Source: Serripes groenlandicus (Eukaryota; Mollusca; Bivalvia; Cardiida; Cardiidae). Taken from it: 64,000 nt of DNA. Position numbers and translations under genes: made by a program. A model generated the notes under the pieces. The model was not told where the DNA came from and searched no databases. It saw only the letters and a list, made by a program, of their open reading frames with translations. Location: assembly GCA_031761405.1 (NCBI GenBank), contig JASEVX010000008.1, positions 41,023,175-41,087,174 on the forward strand, in the 5' to 3' direction. Each line of letters starts with the position of its first letter. Positions within the stretch are counted from its first letter, which is position 1. Positions 40,431-58,700 of the stretch are shown piece by piece.

Positions 40431-42153
40431 TATCATTGGTACGTTACTAGTACTCTCGGATTTATCACGACGTATCCTTGGTACGTTACTTATACTCCCT
40501 GGTCTATCACGACGTATCCTTGGTACGTTACTAATACTCCCGGGTCTATCATGACGTATCCTTGGTACGTAACTAGTACTCCCTGGTATATCACGACGTA
40601 TCCTTGGTACGTTACTAATACTCCCTGGTCTATCACGACGTATCCTTGGTACGTTACTTATACTCCCTGGTCTATTACGACGTATCCATGGTACGTTACT
40701 AATACTCCCTGGTCTATCACGACGTATCCTTGGTACGTTACTTATACTCCTTGGTATATCACGACGTATCCTTGGTACGTTACTGGTACTCTCGGGTCTA
40801 TCAGGACGTATCCTTGGTACGTCACTTATACTCCCTGGTCTATCACGACGTATCCTTGGTACGTTAACAGTACTCCCTGGTCTATCCCGACGTGTCCTTG
40901 GTACTTTACTTATACTCCCTGGTCTATCAAGACGTATCCTTGGTACGTTACTAATACTCCTTGGTCTATCACGACGTATCCTTGGTACGTTACTTATACT
41001 CCCTGGTCTATCACGATGTATCATTGGTACATTACTTATACTCCCTGGTCTATCACAATGTATCCTTGGTACGTTAATAATACTCACTGGTCTATCACTA
41101 CGTATCCTTGGTACGTTACTAATAATCCCTGGTCTATCACGACGTATCCTTGGTACGTTACTAATACTCCCTGGTCTATCAAGACGTATCCTTGGTAAGT
41201 TACTACTACTGCCTGGTCTATCATGACGTATCCTTGGTACGTTACTTATGCTCCCTGGTCTATCACGATGTATCCTTGGTACGTTACTAGTATTTCCGGG
41301 TTTATCACGACGTATCCTTGGTACGTTACTTATACTCCCTGGTCTATCACGAAGTATCCTTGGTACGTTACTAGTACTCCTTGGTCATCCCGACGTGTCC
41401 TTGGTTCGTTACTTATACTCCCTGGTCCATTACAACGCATCCTTGGTACGTTACTAATACTCCCTGGTCTATCAAGACGTATCCTTGGTACGTTAATAAT
41501 ACTGCCTGGTCTATCACGACGTATCCTTGGTACGTTACTTATACTCCCTGGTCTATCACGATGTATCCTTGGTACGTTACTAGTATTTCCGGATTTATCA
41601 CGACGTATCCTTGGTACGTTACTTATACTCCCTGGTCTATCACGACGTATCATTTGTACGTTGCTAGTACTATCGGGTCTATCACGACGTATCCTTGGTA
41701 CGTTACTTACTACTCCCTGGTCTATCAAGACGTATCCTTGGTACGTTACTAATACTGCCTGGTCTATCACGACGTATCCTTGGTACGTTACTTATACTCC
41801 CTGGTCTATCACGATGTATCCTTGGTACGTTACTAGTACTCCCGGGTATATCACGACGTATCCTTGGTACGTTACTAATACTCCCTGGTGTATCACGACG
41901 TATCCTTGGTACGTTACTAATACTCCCTGGTGTATCACGACGTATCCTTGGTACGTTACTAATACTCCCGGGTCTATCACGACGTATCCTTGGTACGTTA
42001 CTAGTACTCCCTGGTCTATCCCGACGTATCGTTGGTACGTTACTTATACTCCCTGGTCTATCACGACGTATCCTTGGTACGTTACTTATACTCCCTGGTC
42101 TATCACGACGTATCCATGGTACGTTACTTATACTCTCTGGTCTATCACGACGT
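40431..42153. repeat. 42-bp minisatellite, about 41 units
   Basis: The unit is TATCACGACGTATCCTTGGT, ACGTTACTTATACTCCCTGG, TC. The variants ACTTATACT, ACTAATACT and ACTAGTACT recur in order, suggesting block duplications. A 42-bp period (14 codons) leaves frames on both strands open, giving apparent proteins of 215-334 residues (TYPWYVTNTPWSIT repeats) that I reject as genes. The unit corresponds to the SINE segment ATATCACGGCGTTTCCTGGG to ACTGGTCC. Confidence 0.96.
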
Positions 42154-42305
42154 ATAACAACAACGACGACAATCCTGAGTGCCGAGGAAGGGAAACCATT
42201 ACAACCATGTTTAGGCCTTTCGTTTAACCCGGACGGGAATCAAACCCGCGACATCCCGCAGCCGAGGCGAATGCTCTACAATTACACCACCGCAGTGATT
42301 GTTAG
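42154..42305 (-). mobile_element. SINE tRNA-like head flanking the 42-bp array
   Basis: ACAATCCTGAGTGCCGAGG, GTTTAACCCGGACGGGAATC, AAACCCGCGACATCCCGCAG (reversed B-box), ACCACCGCAGTGATTGTTAG. Paralogous to 24159-24290. ACAATCCTGA is the relic of the segment that became the 40-bp unit upstream of gene A. Confidence 0.85.
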
Positions 42306-42694
42306 TTGAAACGTTTTGAAAATATTATCTGTAAATGAGGTTTTTTTCTCAAATAATTTCCTTTTCCCACTATTTTGCGGTACAGCGGCTTCCTTTCCTA
42401 CTCTTTTATAAAGGTGTTTTAACTTAGAAAATGCTAAAATAATAGTCTATATTTCGGCGAGGTTATTAACACCTTTCTCTGTTAAACCATCCAAGATAAA
42501 ATATACTATCTAATATATTTTAATTGTGATATAGAGTTGAAAATAGATTATGGGACAATGAGAACTGGCTATTTGTAAAAGGTCGTCTTATGTATTAGAC
42601 GGGACGGGACTACTAATAAGTATTAGTAGCCCAGGTATAGGTTGACAGAAACAAATCATGTATCAGCGAAATAAAAAAAATATTAAATCCCATT

Positions 42695-42876
42695 TTAACC
42701 CTTTCCCAAATACAGCAAATCTGCAGCAGACGACTTTAACAACATGGCGTCAAAGACTCCATAAAAATAGCTTAATTGTTAAATAAAGTTTAGCAATTTC
42801 ACATTTGGCCACAATGTTTTCAAAAGTTGTCCGCTGCTATTGTGTTGAAACGTGTCTGCAAGTTGGAAAGGGTTAA
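42695..42876. mobile_element. MITE-1 copy in the gene B promoter
   Basis: 182 bp with perfect ends: TTAACCCTTTCCCAAATACA and GGAAAGGGTTAA. Gene A has the unoccupied site (ATCTATTTGAATAGTCGTGG, 24619-24638). It ends about 130 bp before the predicted start site of gene B, just upstream of the conserved GTAACC site. Confidence 0.9.
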
Positions 42877-42893
42877 TAGTCGTGGTCAACATA

Positions 42894-42913
42894 GTAACCA
42901 TGTAAACAAAGCC
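42894..42913 (+). promoter_or_regulatory. Conserved X-box/forkhead-like site, gene B
   Basis: GTAACCATGTAAACAAAGCC: RFX half-site GTAACC overlapping a perfect forkhead core GTAAACA, about 110 bp upstream of the predicted start. The gene A version has GCAAACA. Regulatory role inferred. Confidence 0.3.
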
Positions 42914-42923
42914 ATCGAACCAG

Positions 42924-43009
42924 CCAATCAGCGGTCGCCATTACTGGAAAACACTGGGAAGGAATTCGCCGGTGTATATATAATTGCTGCGCTCCGTGAG
43001 GGAATCACT
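42924..43009 (+). promoter_or_regulatory. Gene B core promoter (CCAAT, TATA, initiator)
   Basis: CCAAT 42924-42928, TATATATAA 42975-42983, initiator TCACT 43005-43009. With +1 at A43007 the spacings match gene A to within one base. The predicted 5' UTR is 66 nt. Confidence 0.8.
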
Positions 43010-43072
43010 CGACAAGGAACATCGGAATTCGACGTTTGTCATTTACATTGGAATAAACACAAAACAGACAAA

Positions 43073-49461
<6,389 letters not shown>

Positions 49462-49707
49462 GAACCTGTCTATGATTCTCTTGTCACCGGGATAACGATA
49501 ACGTGAACCCACAACCGACCAACGAAATTTGCTCACTGGCTATATGCTTACGAACTTATAACAGTATTTTGAATAATGAATTCGAACTTACCTTTAATTG
49601 ACTTTTATTGAAATAAGATCTCAGAAATGTGTTGTATTGTGAAAGACCTGTTTTGTTTATTAAGAGTAATGCTGAATGGTTAACATCGGATAGAAAATAA
49701 GAAATGA

Positions 49708-49713
49708 AATAAA
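49708..49713 (+). terminator. Gene B polyadenylation signal (distal)
   Basis: First canonical AATAAA after the stop, 247 nt downstream. The position of A's proximal signal reads CCAACGAAATTTGCTCACTG here. Confidence 0.55.
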
Positions 49714-49899
49714 AAATAATTTATAATTCTTGTATTTGTCAATTTTATCTATTCAAACTGTTTGAAAGTTAAAACGAATTGTCCTTGGACGACCGAATAC
49801 ATTGGTTGGACCATTGCACTCGACAATGGGTGGGTCAGCTTTACCGATCATGAATCGGTTCTTTCCGAGGATTAATGTTACCGATTTTTTCCGAGTATG

Positions 49900-50505
49900 T
49901 ACGAACATTAGGGTTCAGTATTTCGAATGATGACGTCACGATTCCAAGGTCGATGAATCTTCACAATTTTGAACTACGACCGGAAGCGATTCCGTTGTGG
50001 TGTTACACCATTTTGACAGACTGTTTTTACACAAAACTGAAAACATCTAAAACAAATAGTGCTATACTTAGAGGTCACAATACACCGAATTAATTCCCTC
50101 TTTGATACCATGTAAATCGACCAGTTTCAGCCCGCAATTAACGCACTTTCGAAGCGTTTCCCATGTAGAACACCATATATCAGCGAAAAAAGTTGCCTCT
50201 AAGCTTTAAAACAATCCCAATAGAATGGGGGTCATGCATTATACAAGAAAGAAATGGTTACCGTCATTTTGGACCAAATCGGGCCCGGACAAAACCGGTG
50301 TTTCACATTCTCTACTTTCACTTTCAAACAAGGTCAAAATACTAAACATGATCCAATCAATCATTTCCAGTGCATCCTATACACATTTACACATAATTTA
50401 AACTCAATGTCATACAGTCAATGCATTCTGGTGATGGTATACTCATTCATACGCAAACAAAATATGTTTAGGGACCGTGGACGTATTTGGCGTAATTCGA
50501 CCTAG
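49900..50505. repeat. 3' flank block of gene B
   Basis: Paralogous to 34540-35060 and, from 50078, to the gene A promoter insertion. It retains the part missing after gene A (ATTCTGGTGATGGTATACTC, TTTAGGGACCGTGG, TTTGGCGTAATTCGACCTA), so the insertion upstream of A is closer in extent to this copy. Confidence 0.7.
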
Positions 50506-50749
50506 ACCGTATTTTAGGTAACTTGAAGCTTAGACGTATACCTGAAAGTATGTCCAAGACTTTACGAATGGTATAAATGACGTTCCTTGTCTATAATCTT
50601 CGAACCCCTGTTCGATCATTTAACATTTCCATTGTCTTTAGAGTCGTTCGACTTTCACAATTCGATTTAAAAGAGAGGACAGAAAACATTATAATTATAA
50701 TAAGTAAAGCTAAGACTTTACTATGAAATAACAGAACAGTATATGAATC

Positions 50750-50912
50750 AGGAAGCCGCCCTGGTTGATTGTTTGGTGTGCAAAATTCGGGACCGGTCGT
50801 TCCGGGTTGATCCATGTTCATTGCGGTAATGATAGAGTGCCCCATGGGAAGGCATTTTTCGATCCTAATGCCGGTTAGTCTATGAACTACTAAAAAGTGT
50901 CATCACAGTAGT
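50750..50912 (+). mobile_element. SINE, diverged (paralogue of 35248)
   Basis: GCCGCCCTGGTTGATTGTTT, GTCGTTCCGGGTTGATCCAT, AGAGTGCCCCATGGGAAGGC. Same position relative to the gene as in copy 1. Confidence 0.65.
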
Positions 50913-51180
50913 ATGTATAACTGCTTTTAGCCAGAAAATGCATCATATATGGATGATTGGTGCTTGCCAATCCTTGAGGTAGAGACTAACCATGATCCAT
51001 TACTCCTTTTTCTGCATTTATATGATGTCTACATCATCTTAATGAAATGAATAGTTTTTGTTTGGTGGCAACATTTGATATTAAGCCTAAATGAAGATAA
51101 TGACTGAGACTATGAATACATGTCTAGTACAACAACATGTAATCAGTTATTGGTTCAGGTTGTTCTTCCAGAATGTGTAC

Positions 51181-51399
51181 TTATCCCTTTCCCAGAAACA
51201 ACAATTATGCAACAGAGGACTTTGAAAATTGTCTAGACACTCTTCGAGTGAATGTAGATCTGTTGAAAAGAGTTGAAAACATTGTGGCAAAAGGAGAAAT
51301 TGCTAATAATGAGCAACTACTACTTTTGCAAGAATGTTTTCCAAACGCTTTCTGCTGTTGAGGTGTCAGAAAGCATCTGTATGTGGGACAAAGGTTTAT
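51181..51399. mobile_element. MITE-1 copy (paralogue of 35662)
   Basis: TTATCCCTTTCCCAGAAACA to TGTGGGACAAAGGTTTAT. The left end is closer to consensus than in copy 1. Confidence 0.75.
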
Positions 51400-52402
51400 C
51401 GACGTTACAATTTAATATGCAATATTGAAATATTGAGAATATGGGTAACAATACATATCTCGTCTACAGAACTGTAGTCAGGGTAGTCTGGGTTTGTTTA
51501 AGTCATTATAGTATATATTCCGGCTAACTATATTTTGCGGAACGAGAAAAGCCGGCTCCAATCACTATTAAACCTATACTCACAACAGCTAAGTGGCATT
51601 GATCAGCTGTGTGTCACGTGTCACAATTAATTGTATGTAACCTCTTTCTTTTATACAACAAAACCGCAGCAATTCCGGTCGATTTATGTGGATCTAGGGA
51701 CTTTCCGTCTATGTTTACACGAGCAAATTAAATTAATTTGTTAACAGTTTGTCACCACTTTAAACAAAAAATGTAAATCGTGCTCATATAAATGAGACCA
51801 GAGCACGAAGATCTAAAGCATAATTATTTTTAATTTGCAATCATAATGTTTTAAGGTGTAAATCATGGCCAGTCGAGAATAAACTAAAATATTAGATTAT
51901 TATATTTTAAAGCGTTTTCTTCTAGCAAAGCAACTATTTAGCTTAAATTAACCCCAGGGTAAATGCAAATTGTTTCGATTGTGGAAAGTGTCAGATTAAT
52001 AGAACTATCCGGAAACTGTCTAGTGACAATCAAAACACGCTGTTCGACTTTATTTCGAATTTTCTTCCGTAACTAGCCTTAAGTGTCAGGAAAATACGCT
52101 TATAACAACTAGTTAAACATGTTTGTGTGTTTTACCTATATCTGTGATACTAACACCATGAAAATCTATCACAATAGAATGTTCAACGATTTTCCAAACA
52201 AACCGGTGTACTGCATGTTATTTCAATTTCCCTGAAAATTACAATGAAAAAAACGACATAAATTTTCGCACGTTTTAGCCTATTTTGATTTATAACCGTA
52301 CACTGTTTTAATCTGTTTTTGGATGAACATTTCATGTCACGTTAAACAAAACTATGCAAACGTTTATATCCTGTTTCAAAAAACAGACGACATTGGATGC
52401 CA

Positions 52403-53342
52403 GCTGGTAAGATGGGTGGTCGTTTAAGTTAATTAAAGACACTGCTTTCAAAGGGGTGGCGCCTGGTCAGATGGTCGGCCATATAAGTTAATTAATGACA
52501 CTGACTACAAAGGGGTGCCGCCTGGTCAGATGGGCGGCTGTATAAGTTTATAAATGACACTGACTTCTAAAGGGTGGCGCCTGGTCAGATGGGCGGCCGT
52601 ATAAGTTAATTAATAACACTGACTTCAATGGGGTGGCACCTGGTCAGATGGACGGCCGTACACGTTAATTAATAACACTGACTTCAAAGGGGTGGCGCCT
52701 GGTCAGATGGGCGGCTGTATAAGTTTATTAATAACACTGACTTCAATGGGGTGGCGCCTGGTCAGATGGACGGCCGTACACGTTAATTAATAACACTGAC
52801 TTCAAAGGGGTGGCGCCTGGTCAGATGGTCGGCCATATAAGTTAATTAATGACACTGACTACAAAGGGGTGCCGCCTGGTCAGATGGGCGGCTGTATAAG
52901 TTTATTAATGACACTGACTTCAAAGGGTGGCGCCTGGTCAGATGGGCGGCCGTATAAGTTTATTAATGACACTGACTTCAATGGGGTGGCACCTGGTCAG
53001 ATGTGCGGCCGTATAAGTTAATTAATGATACTGACTTCAAAGGGGTGGCACCTGGTCAGATGTGCGGCCGTATACGTTAATTAATAACACTGACTTCAAT
53101 GGGGTGGCGCCTGGTCAGATGGACGGCCGTATAAGTTAATTAATAACACTGACTTCAATGGGGTGGCGCCTGGTCAGATGGACGTCCGTACACGTTAATT
53201 AATGACACAGACTTCAAAGGGTGGTGTCTGTTCACATGGGCGGCATTATAAGTTTATTAATGACACTGGCTTCAACGGGGATGCGCCTGGTCAGATGAGC
53301 AGCCGTATAAGTTTTAATTAAAATTAGTGACACTGGCTTCAC
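52403..53342. repeat. 59-bp minisatellite, about 16 units, copy 2 only
   Basis: The unit is TGACACTGACTTCAAAGGGG, TGGCGCCTGGTCAGATGGGC, GGCCGTATAAGTTAATTAA. The start joins CAGACGACATTGGATGCCAG, matched in copy 1 by CAGACGACAGTTGACGCCAG (37152-37171), where no array exists. So it expanded, or was inserted, after duplication. Confidence 0.95.
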
Positions 53343-53544
53343 AGAATCTATTCCAGAAGTCAAAAGGTTAATCTAGATTATTTTCTGAATTCATCACATG
53401 TAATAACGTTCTTAGACTTAGTACAGCAGGCTAACATGCATTGACATGCATTGTAGTTTAATTCAAAGTTATCACATCTCAAATGCAAATTCTGATTTAG
53501 AATAGCACTATTATATGTTCAAACTCTTCCCCCGATATCGACGA

Positions 53545-53695
53545 TGTCACGGCGTTACTAGTCCGTTCATCTTGACACCAGCCCGTCAGTCTTAAGGATA
53601 ACCCCTTGTACAGTCTTTGGTATGACTCGGCCGGGGATTGAACCCGAGGCGGACGTTCCGTCACTACACCTCCGATGCGGTCACGACTTTTGAAA
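53545..53695 (-). mobile_element. tRNA-derived SINE (paralogue of 38545)
   Basis: AGTCCGTTCATCTTGACACC, AGCCCGTCAGTCTTAAGG, TGGTATGACTCGGCCGGGGA, TTGAACCCGAGGCGGACG. Shorter than copy 1 through a 30-bp deletion in the body. Confidence 0.75.
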
Positions 53696-53799
53696 CCTTA
53701 TCGGAAAGGCGGCTTTTGAAAGAAATGCGGAAAAGTGAGGACTTGTTCACTTCTCCTGTATAAATGCCTCAACGAAGTCAGAGTTTATCTTTATGTACG

Positions 53800-53990
53800 A
53801 TGTTTTCATCATTGTTATAGTTATATCACGGCGGCAGTCATCTTCGCTAGTAATGTTATCTTCGTAATGTAATGGACAAATTACCCTTGGATGGCGAAGC
53901 TTGGCGGCAGGTAACTTATTGATGATCCCTGCGTAAAGAAACCAGTAATAAACTTGAATATGTGCCTTGCTCCAAGGGCACAATTTATAT
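53800..53990 (-). mobile_element. SINE 3' fragment (paralogue of 38860)
   Basis: TCATTGTTATAGTTATATCA, CGGCGGCAG, then about 70 bp not present in copy 1, then CCTGCGTAAAGAAACCAGTA and TGCCTTGCTCCAAGGGC. Confidence 0.6.
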
Positions 53991-54477
53991 CTGGTAATAT
54001 TCTTGCAAATCAACATGATAATAATTCAGATTATACTCTGATAACACAAATGTAACAAGGTGTTTAATCCACAAAGAATATATACATACACACAGACCTG
54101 TTACGGAATGTTTAATGGGATCTGCTTTGCTTTGGATATATATTTCAGGAAGGAAATGAAACGTCTTGAAATTGGCAATGGTTTTTTTTCTCTCATTTGT
54201 TTACAGTTTTATATAGGGTTAAAAGAGATATTATTTGTTTTTAACAGTTTTACCTTTTCCTTTACAACCAATAGTTATTATTAAAAGTTGTTTACTGCAA
54301 ACGAGTCTATACCGGGAGATAGGGTCAAACTAATCGATATCAGACAAGTGCATACATGGTAACGGGGAGTTATGACATCCAGACAAACGATCAATTAATG
54401 CTCTCTTTCCTCGTATTTAGATATAAACCTTTTAGCCACTGGAATTTCCCAATTAAAACGATAACCTGGTTTACTTT

Positions 54478-54745
54478 TGTAACCCTTTCCCGCATACCAC
54501 AAATCTGCAGCAGACTCTGCAGTTTGAAAACATATTGGCAAAAATAATGAAAATAATAATATCAGATGGAAAAAATTAACATGTAAACATTGGAAGTACA
54601 ATTAAGCTACGTGCACATCAACACATTTTGGTAAACTGAAAGAGGAAATTGCTCGATTTTATAAGCAACTACCCCTTTAACAATTTATTTTTTTCAAAAG
54701 GCGTCTTCTAAAAGGCATCTAATGAAAAGTGTAAAATTTCATCAG
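54478..54745. mobile_element. MITE-1 copy (paralogue of 39469)
   Basis: GTAACCCTTTCCCGCATACC, ATCTGCAGCAGACTCTGCAG, AGGAAATTGCTCG; right end AAAAGTGTAAAATT. The left end is better preserved than in copy 1. Confidence 0.7.
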
Positions 54746-55011
54746 TTTGACATGTTTGCATGATAAACCATCAAAGTAAAGTATGTCTCGAAAATAGATT
54801 TATGATATATGTGGACCTGTTTTGTATGCCTATGATTGATATTAGTTTGTTTGTATTATGTTTAAGGTCACTTTTAACTCATTTTCAGTTAATATCAATA
54901 CGTTGTTTGGTAAGTTAAATGGGTTAACTTATCCTGACACCAGCGAGTCAGCTGTATTGCTAACCCCACAATTCTTAGAGCAGTCTGGCAAGGATATTCA
55001 TATTATAGTCG

Positions 55012-56285
55012 GACATGAACCCCGGTCAAGAATCCCGAACAAGTATCCCGGACACGAATCCCGGACAAGAACCCCGGACAAGAATCCCGGACAAGAACCC
55101 CCCGGACAAGTATCCCGGACTAGAATCCCGGACAAGAATCCAGGACAAGAATCACGGACAAGTATCCCGAACAAGCTCGGACAAGAATCCCGAACAAGCT
55201 CGGACAAGAATCACGGACAGGAATCACGGGCAAGAATCTCGGACAAGAATCCCGGACAAGTATCCCTGACAAGTATCCCGAACAAGTATCCCCGACAAGA
55301 ACCCCAGACAAGAATCCCGGACAAGAACCCCCCGGACAAGTATCCCGGACAAGAATCCCGGACAAGAATCCCGGACAAGAATCCCGGACAAGAATCCCGG
55401 ACAAGAATCCCGGACAAGAATCCCGGACAAGTATCCCGAACAAGCTCGGACAAGAATCCCGAACAAGCTCGGACAAGAATCACGGACAGGAATCACGGGC
55501 AAGAATCTCGGACAAGAATATCGGACAAGTATCCCGGACAAGTATCCCAGCCGAGTATCCTGCTTGTAACCCGGAAAATACTTCAGGACACGAAATCCGG
55601 CCAAGTATCCCGGACAAGAATCCAGGACAAGAATCCCGGACAAGAACCTCGGACAAGAATCCCGGCCAAGTATCCCGGACACGAATCCAGGACAAGAATC
55701 CAGGACAATAATTCCGGACAAGAACCTCGGACAAGAATTCCGGACAAGAACCTCGGACAAGAACCCCGGAGAAGTATCCCTGACAAGTATCCCGGACAAG
55801 TATCCAGGACACGAATCCCGGACAAAAAACCCGGACAAGAATCCCGTACAAGAACCCACGGACAAGTATCCTGTACAAGAATCCCGGACAATAATCCCGG
55901 ACAAGAATCCAGGACAAGAATCCCGGACAATAATTATGAACAAGAACCTCGGGCAAGAATCCCGGACAGGAATCCCGACAATAATTCCGGACAAGAACCT
56001 CGGACAATAATCCCGGCCAAGTATCCCGGACAAGAAACCAGGACAAGAATCCCGGACAATAATTCCGGACAAGAACCTCGGACAAGAATCCCGGACAAGA
56101 ACCTCGGACAAGAACCCCGGACAAGTATCCCTGACAAGTATCCCGGACAAGTATCCCGGACAAGAATCCCGGACAAGAACCCCGGACAAGAATCCCGGAC
56201 AAGAACCCCCGAAAAGTATCCCGGACAAGTATCCCGGGCAAGAACCCGGAACAAACATCCCGGACAAGAACCCCGGACAAGTACC
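55012..56285. repeat. 13-bp minisatellite (long copy)
   Basis: About 95 units of CCCGGACAAGAAT/TAT with CTCGGACAAGAAC and CCGGACAATAATT variants. It sustains a 527-residue plus-strand frame (54858-56441) and minus-strand frames up to 438 residues, all with a 13-residue period (SGILVRDSCPGFL type). These are artefacts of a stop-free unit whose length is coprime to three. Confidence 0.95.
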
Positions 56286-56400
56286 ATGCTTGTAATTGTT
56301 GAAATAGTACAATACTGCCAGCCATTTCGTAAAAAAAACACTTTCCAAATGGTAGGTTTGGCTCCCCGCCTTAGCCTTCATGATGTACCTATGATAGAGA

Positions 56401-56500
56401 GTGTATTGTTTAACTCTTTCCAACCTATAGACGCATTTTGACGCATCTGCAGCATACGATTTTTGAAAAAATTGTGACAAAAGGAGAAATGGCTCAAAAC
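56401..56500. mobile_element. MITE-1 left half, start of copy 3
   Basis: TTAACTCTTTCCAACCTATA, TTGACGCATCTGCAGCATAC, AAAGGAGAAATGGCTCAAAA. Same element and left flank as 523-616, broken at the same point just after CTCAAAAC, then joined to sequence matching 2945. About 2.3 kb of X is missing between. Confidence 0.7.
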
Positions 56501-56506
56501 ATGGAT

Positions 56507-57439
56507 TATTTAACCCATTGGTGAAAGACGAATGACACATTTACTCCTATAAATAATTGGAAATGATGAATGAAAAAAACGTAAATCGAACCCATGACCC
56601 CTGGTTTGGGTCCAAATGAAGACCTAACCTAGCTACTTGTTGTCAGAGAAACTATTTGGTAACGTTAACATACAACAAAACTGCTGCAGACGACTTTGAC
56701 ATCAATACGATCAAGACAATTACATTGAACATAAAAATGTAAAAATGAAAGCTTATATATTGAATAAAGTTGAAAACATTGCGGCAAAAATAGAAATTAC
56801 TCGTTTTAAACAATCTTTCCTTGTTCATAATATTTTCAAAATTCGTCTGCTGCAGAGGCGTCAGAAAGCGTTTGTATGTGAGAAAGACACAAAGTGTGAA
56901 CAGCGATTGATATCTCACGTATCCCGATTTGCGATAAAAAAAAAAATGCAAATTCGGAAATAATTCTGATGCTGGATCAGTTGTAAAGCGTCCACCGTCG
57001 GTGCGGGAGGTCGCGGGTTCGATCCCCGGCCGGGGCATACCAAATACTTTAAAAGTGATAGAACGGAAAAATTTACGAGAGCGGCTTAAAAAAATACAAA
57101 CAAAAACAAAGCTGCAATGCGGCCATGTTCTTCTTATAAATTCATTTTCTGAACATATATTGTTATTGTACTTTGAGTTATGGACTCTTCTAGATTTTGG
57201 TTGTAACTGATTGTCTAAGAAGTTGTAGTTGTACACGATACCATCTCCAATCATCGATAATAACAAAGGTGCGCGAATTAATTCATTTAGGGTAACCCGT
57301 ATTCCTATAAAAAAAGACTCTCCTTTTGTTAAATTGAGACGACAGATTTCAAAACGTATTTAAAGCAACAACTCGGCCAGTCAGCTGACAATTCTTTCAG
57401 TACTTAGATTGTGTATTGGGAAGCTTTCATATTTATCAC
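56507..57439. repeat. Segment X' part 1
   Basis: Collinear with 2950-3112 and 3925-4640, including the MITE remnant (56670-56895). Non-coding. Confidence 0.7.
56967..57060 (+). mobile_element. tRNA-like SINE head (paralogue of 4186)
   Basis: GCTGGATCAGTTGTAAAGCG, GGTCGCGGGTTCGATCCCCG (B-box), then ATACCAAATACTTTAAAAG. Confidence 0.65.
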
Positions 57440-57944
57440 ATAAATACCCTTATTTTCAAGTTGAGAACAAATCACGAAACAACGATATCCAACATGTGTG
57501 ATAACAAAAACACGTCATACACGCGACTACTGATGACGTCATTTTGACTTTATCTTTATTATGTTTATTGTTAAGTTGTTAAATTTTACACATTGAAAAA
57601 TGCAATAATACGTTATTTTGAATAAATAACGAGTCTTAATTGTTTAAATTATTATTCAAAAAAGATGAGGACTACTTTTTTATGCGGTGAATCACAAGTT
57701 CTTATGAAGAATATGTTATTCGGTCTTTGTTTTGATGTTGTCAATATTTTTCATTAAAACACACTGTTTAGGTGATAAAAAGAATCCATCACTCGTTTTA
57801 CTTTGGAGAAGATTTCTTAAATTCGTCTCGAAAAAGAGAGTTATTAACCTCGCCAAGAGGCTCGGTTAATAACCGTCTTTTTCTAGACTCATTTAAGAAA
57901 TCTTGATCTCCAAAGAAAACTCATGATGGATCCTATATATCTCC
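57440..57944. mobile_element. Insertion with a large hairpin
   Basis: About 500 bp absent from copy 1 (between 4645 and 4655). Its right part (57784-57931) is a near-perfect hairpin: ATCCATCACTCGTTTTACTT to TTAAATTCGTCT against AGACTCATTTAAGAAATCTT to ACTCATGATGGAT, with an inner stem GTTATTAACC/GGTTAATAAC. A TGACGTCA sits at 57534-57541. It is probably a non-autonomous DNA element; boundaries are approximate. Confidence 0.6.
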
Positions 57945-58700
57945 AATTATGTAAGCAGATCGACGTACTTAACTTTTCTATTCAGAATATCTCAAAGGAA
58001 CGGCCTTCTTATTGATATTATACCACGGCAGGTTAAAAAGACCTCTATACCTTTTGCATGTTTGTTTTTACATTGCGTTGTTAAACTAACTCCCCATTCA
58101 GAAGTATTTAAATCACACACTGAGCCGCTCGGGGCGTTTAGGAGTCGTATTGTCGATACGATATGGCATCATTTAAAGTTAGACCGGCGTTCAGCTAGTA
58201 GGACTACACTTCTAGTGATTGTTAGAAGATGAAGTTTGGTCTATATAACATATACGTGGATGGTGAAGACTCTGGTGAGACTGTACGCATTAAGACCGCA
58301 AATCGGTGATCGTGTATTTTACGGCGTTTCTTGCGCAAATTACAATACTTTCCGGATAATTATCAACGATGCAAATAGTACTCTCTTTAACCTTACGCGG
58401 TAAGGGGGAAAGCGAATTTTACAGAGGAACATTAAAAGTACACTAAATAGTCCCGTTTTTCGTGAAGAGGGTCACGTCTCTATTGGAAGATTTCTTTTAA
58501 TATACTTGATTTTTCGGCCGTTTTATACATATATGTAACAGACTTTGTCATTATCTACGACACATAAAACATATAATTGTCAATTTTCAAATAAGTGTAC
58601 GCTTGTCGGCCCTCCTCCAGGTTGACCGACCGTTTGTTAAACGTGTGGCAGTTGCAGTTACAATAGTGTTCTAAAGCACACACGTGTCCCCAGTCAATAC
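57945..58700. repeat. Segment X' part 2 with a single 56-bp unit
   Basis: Collinear with 4655-5215 and 5440-5650. At 58640-58695 it has exactly one unit (GTTACAATAGTGTTCTAAAG, CACACACGTGTC) of the satellite that has about 34 copies at 5583-7527, after the same flank AGGTTGACCGACC. Confidence 0.75.

Noticed and set aside
40551..42309. Apparent 200-334 residue repeat proteins (TYPWYVTNTPWSIT)
   Set aside because: The 42-bp period keeps frames open on both strands; no splice or start context, and the unit derives from a SINE.
54858..56441. Apparent 527-residue protein with RTRIPDKNPGQES repeats
   Set aside because: Product of a 13-bp array. Overlapping minus-strand frames are nearly as long, and the paralogous array at 39985-40335 is short and out of register.
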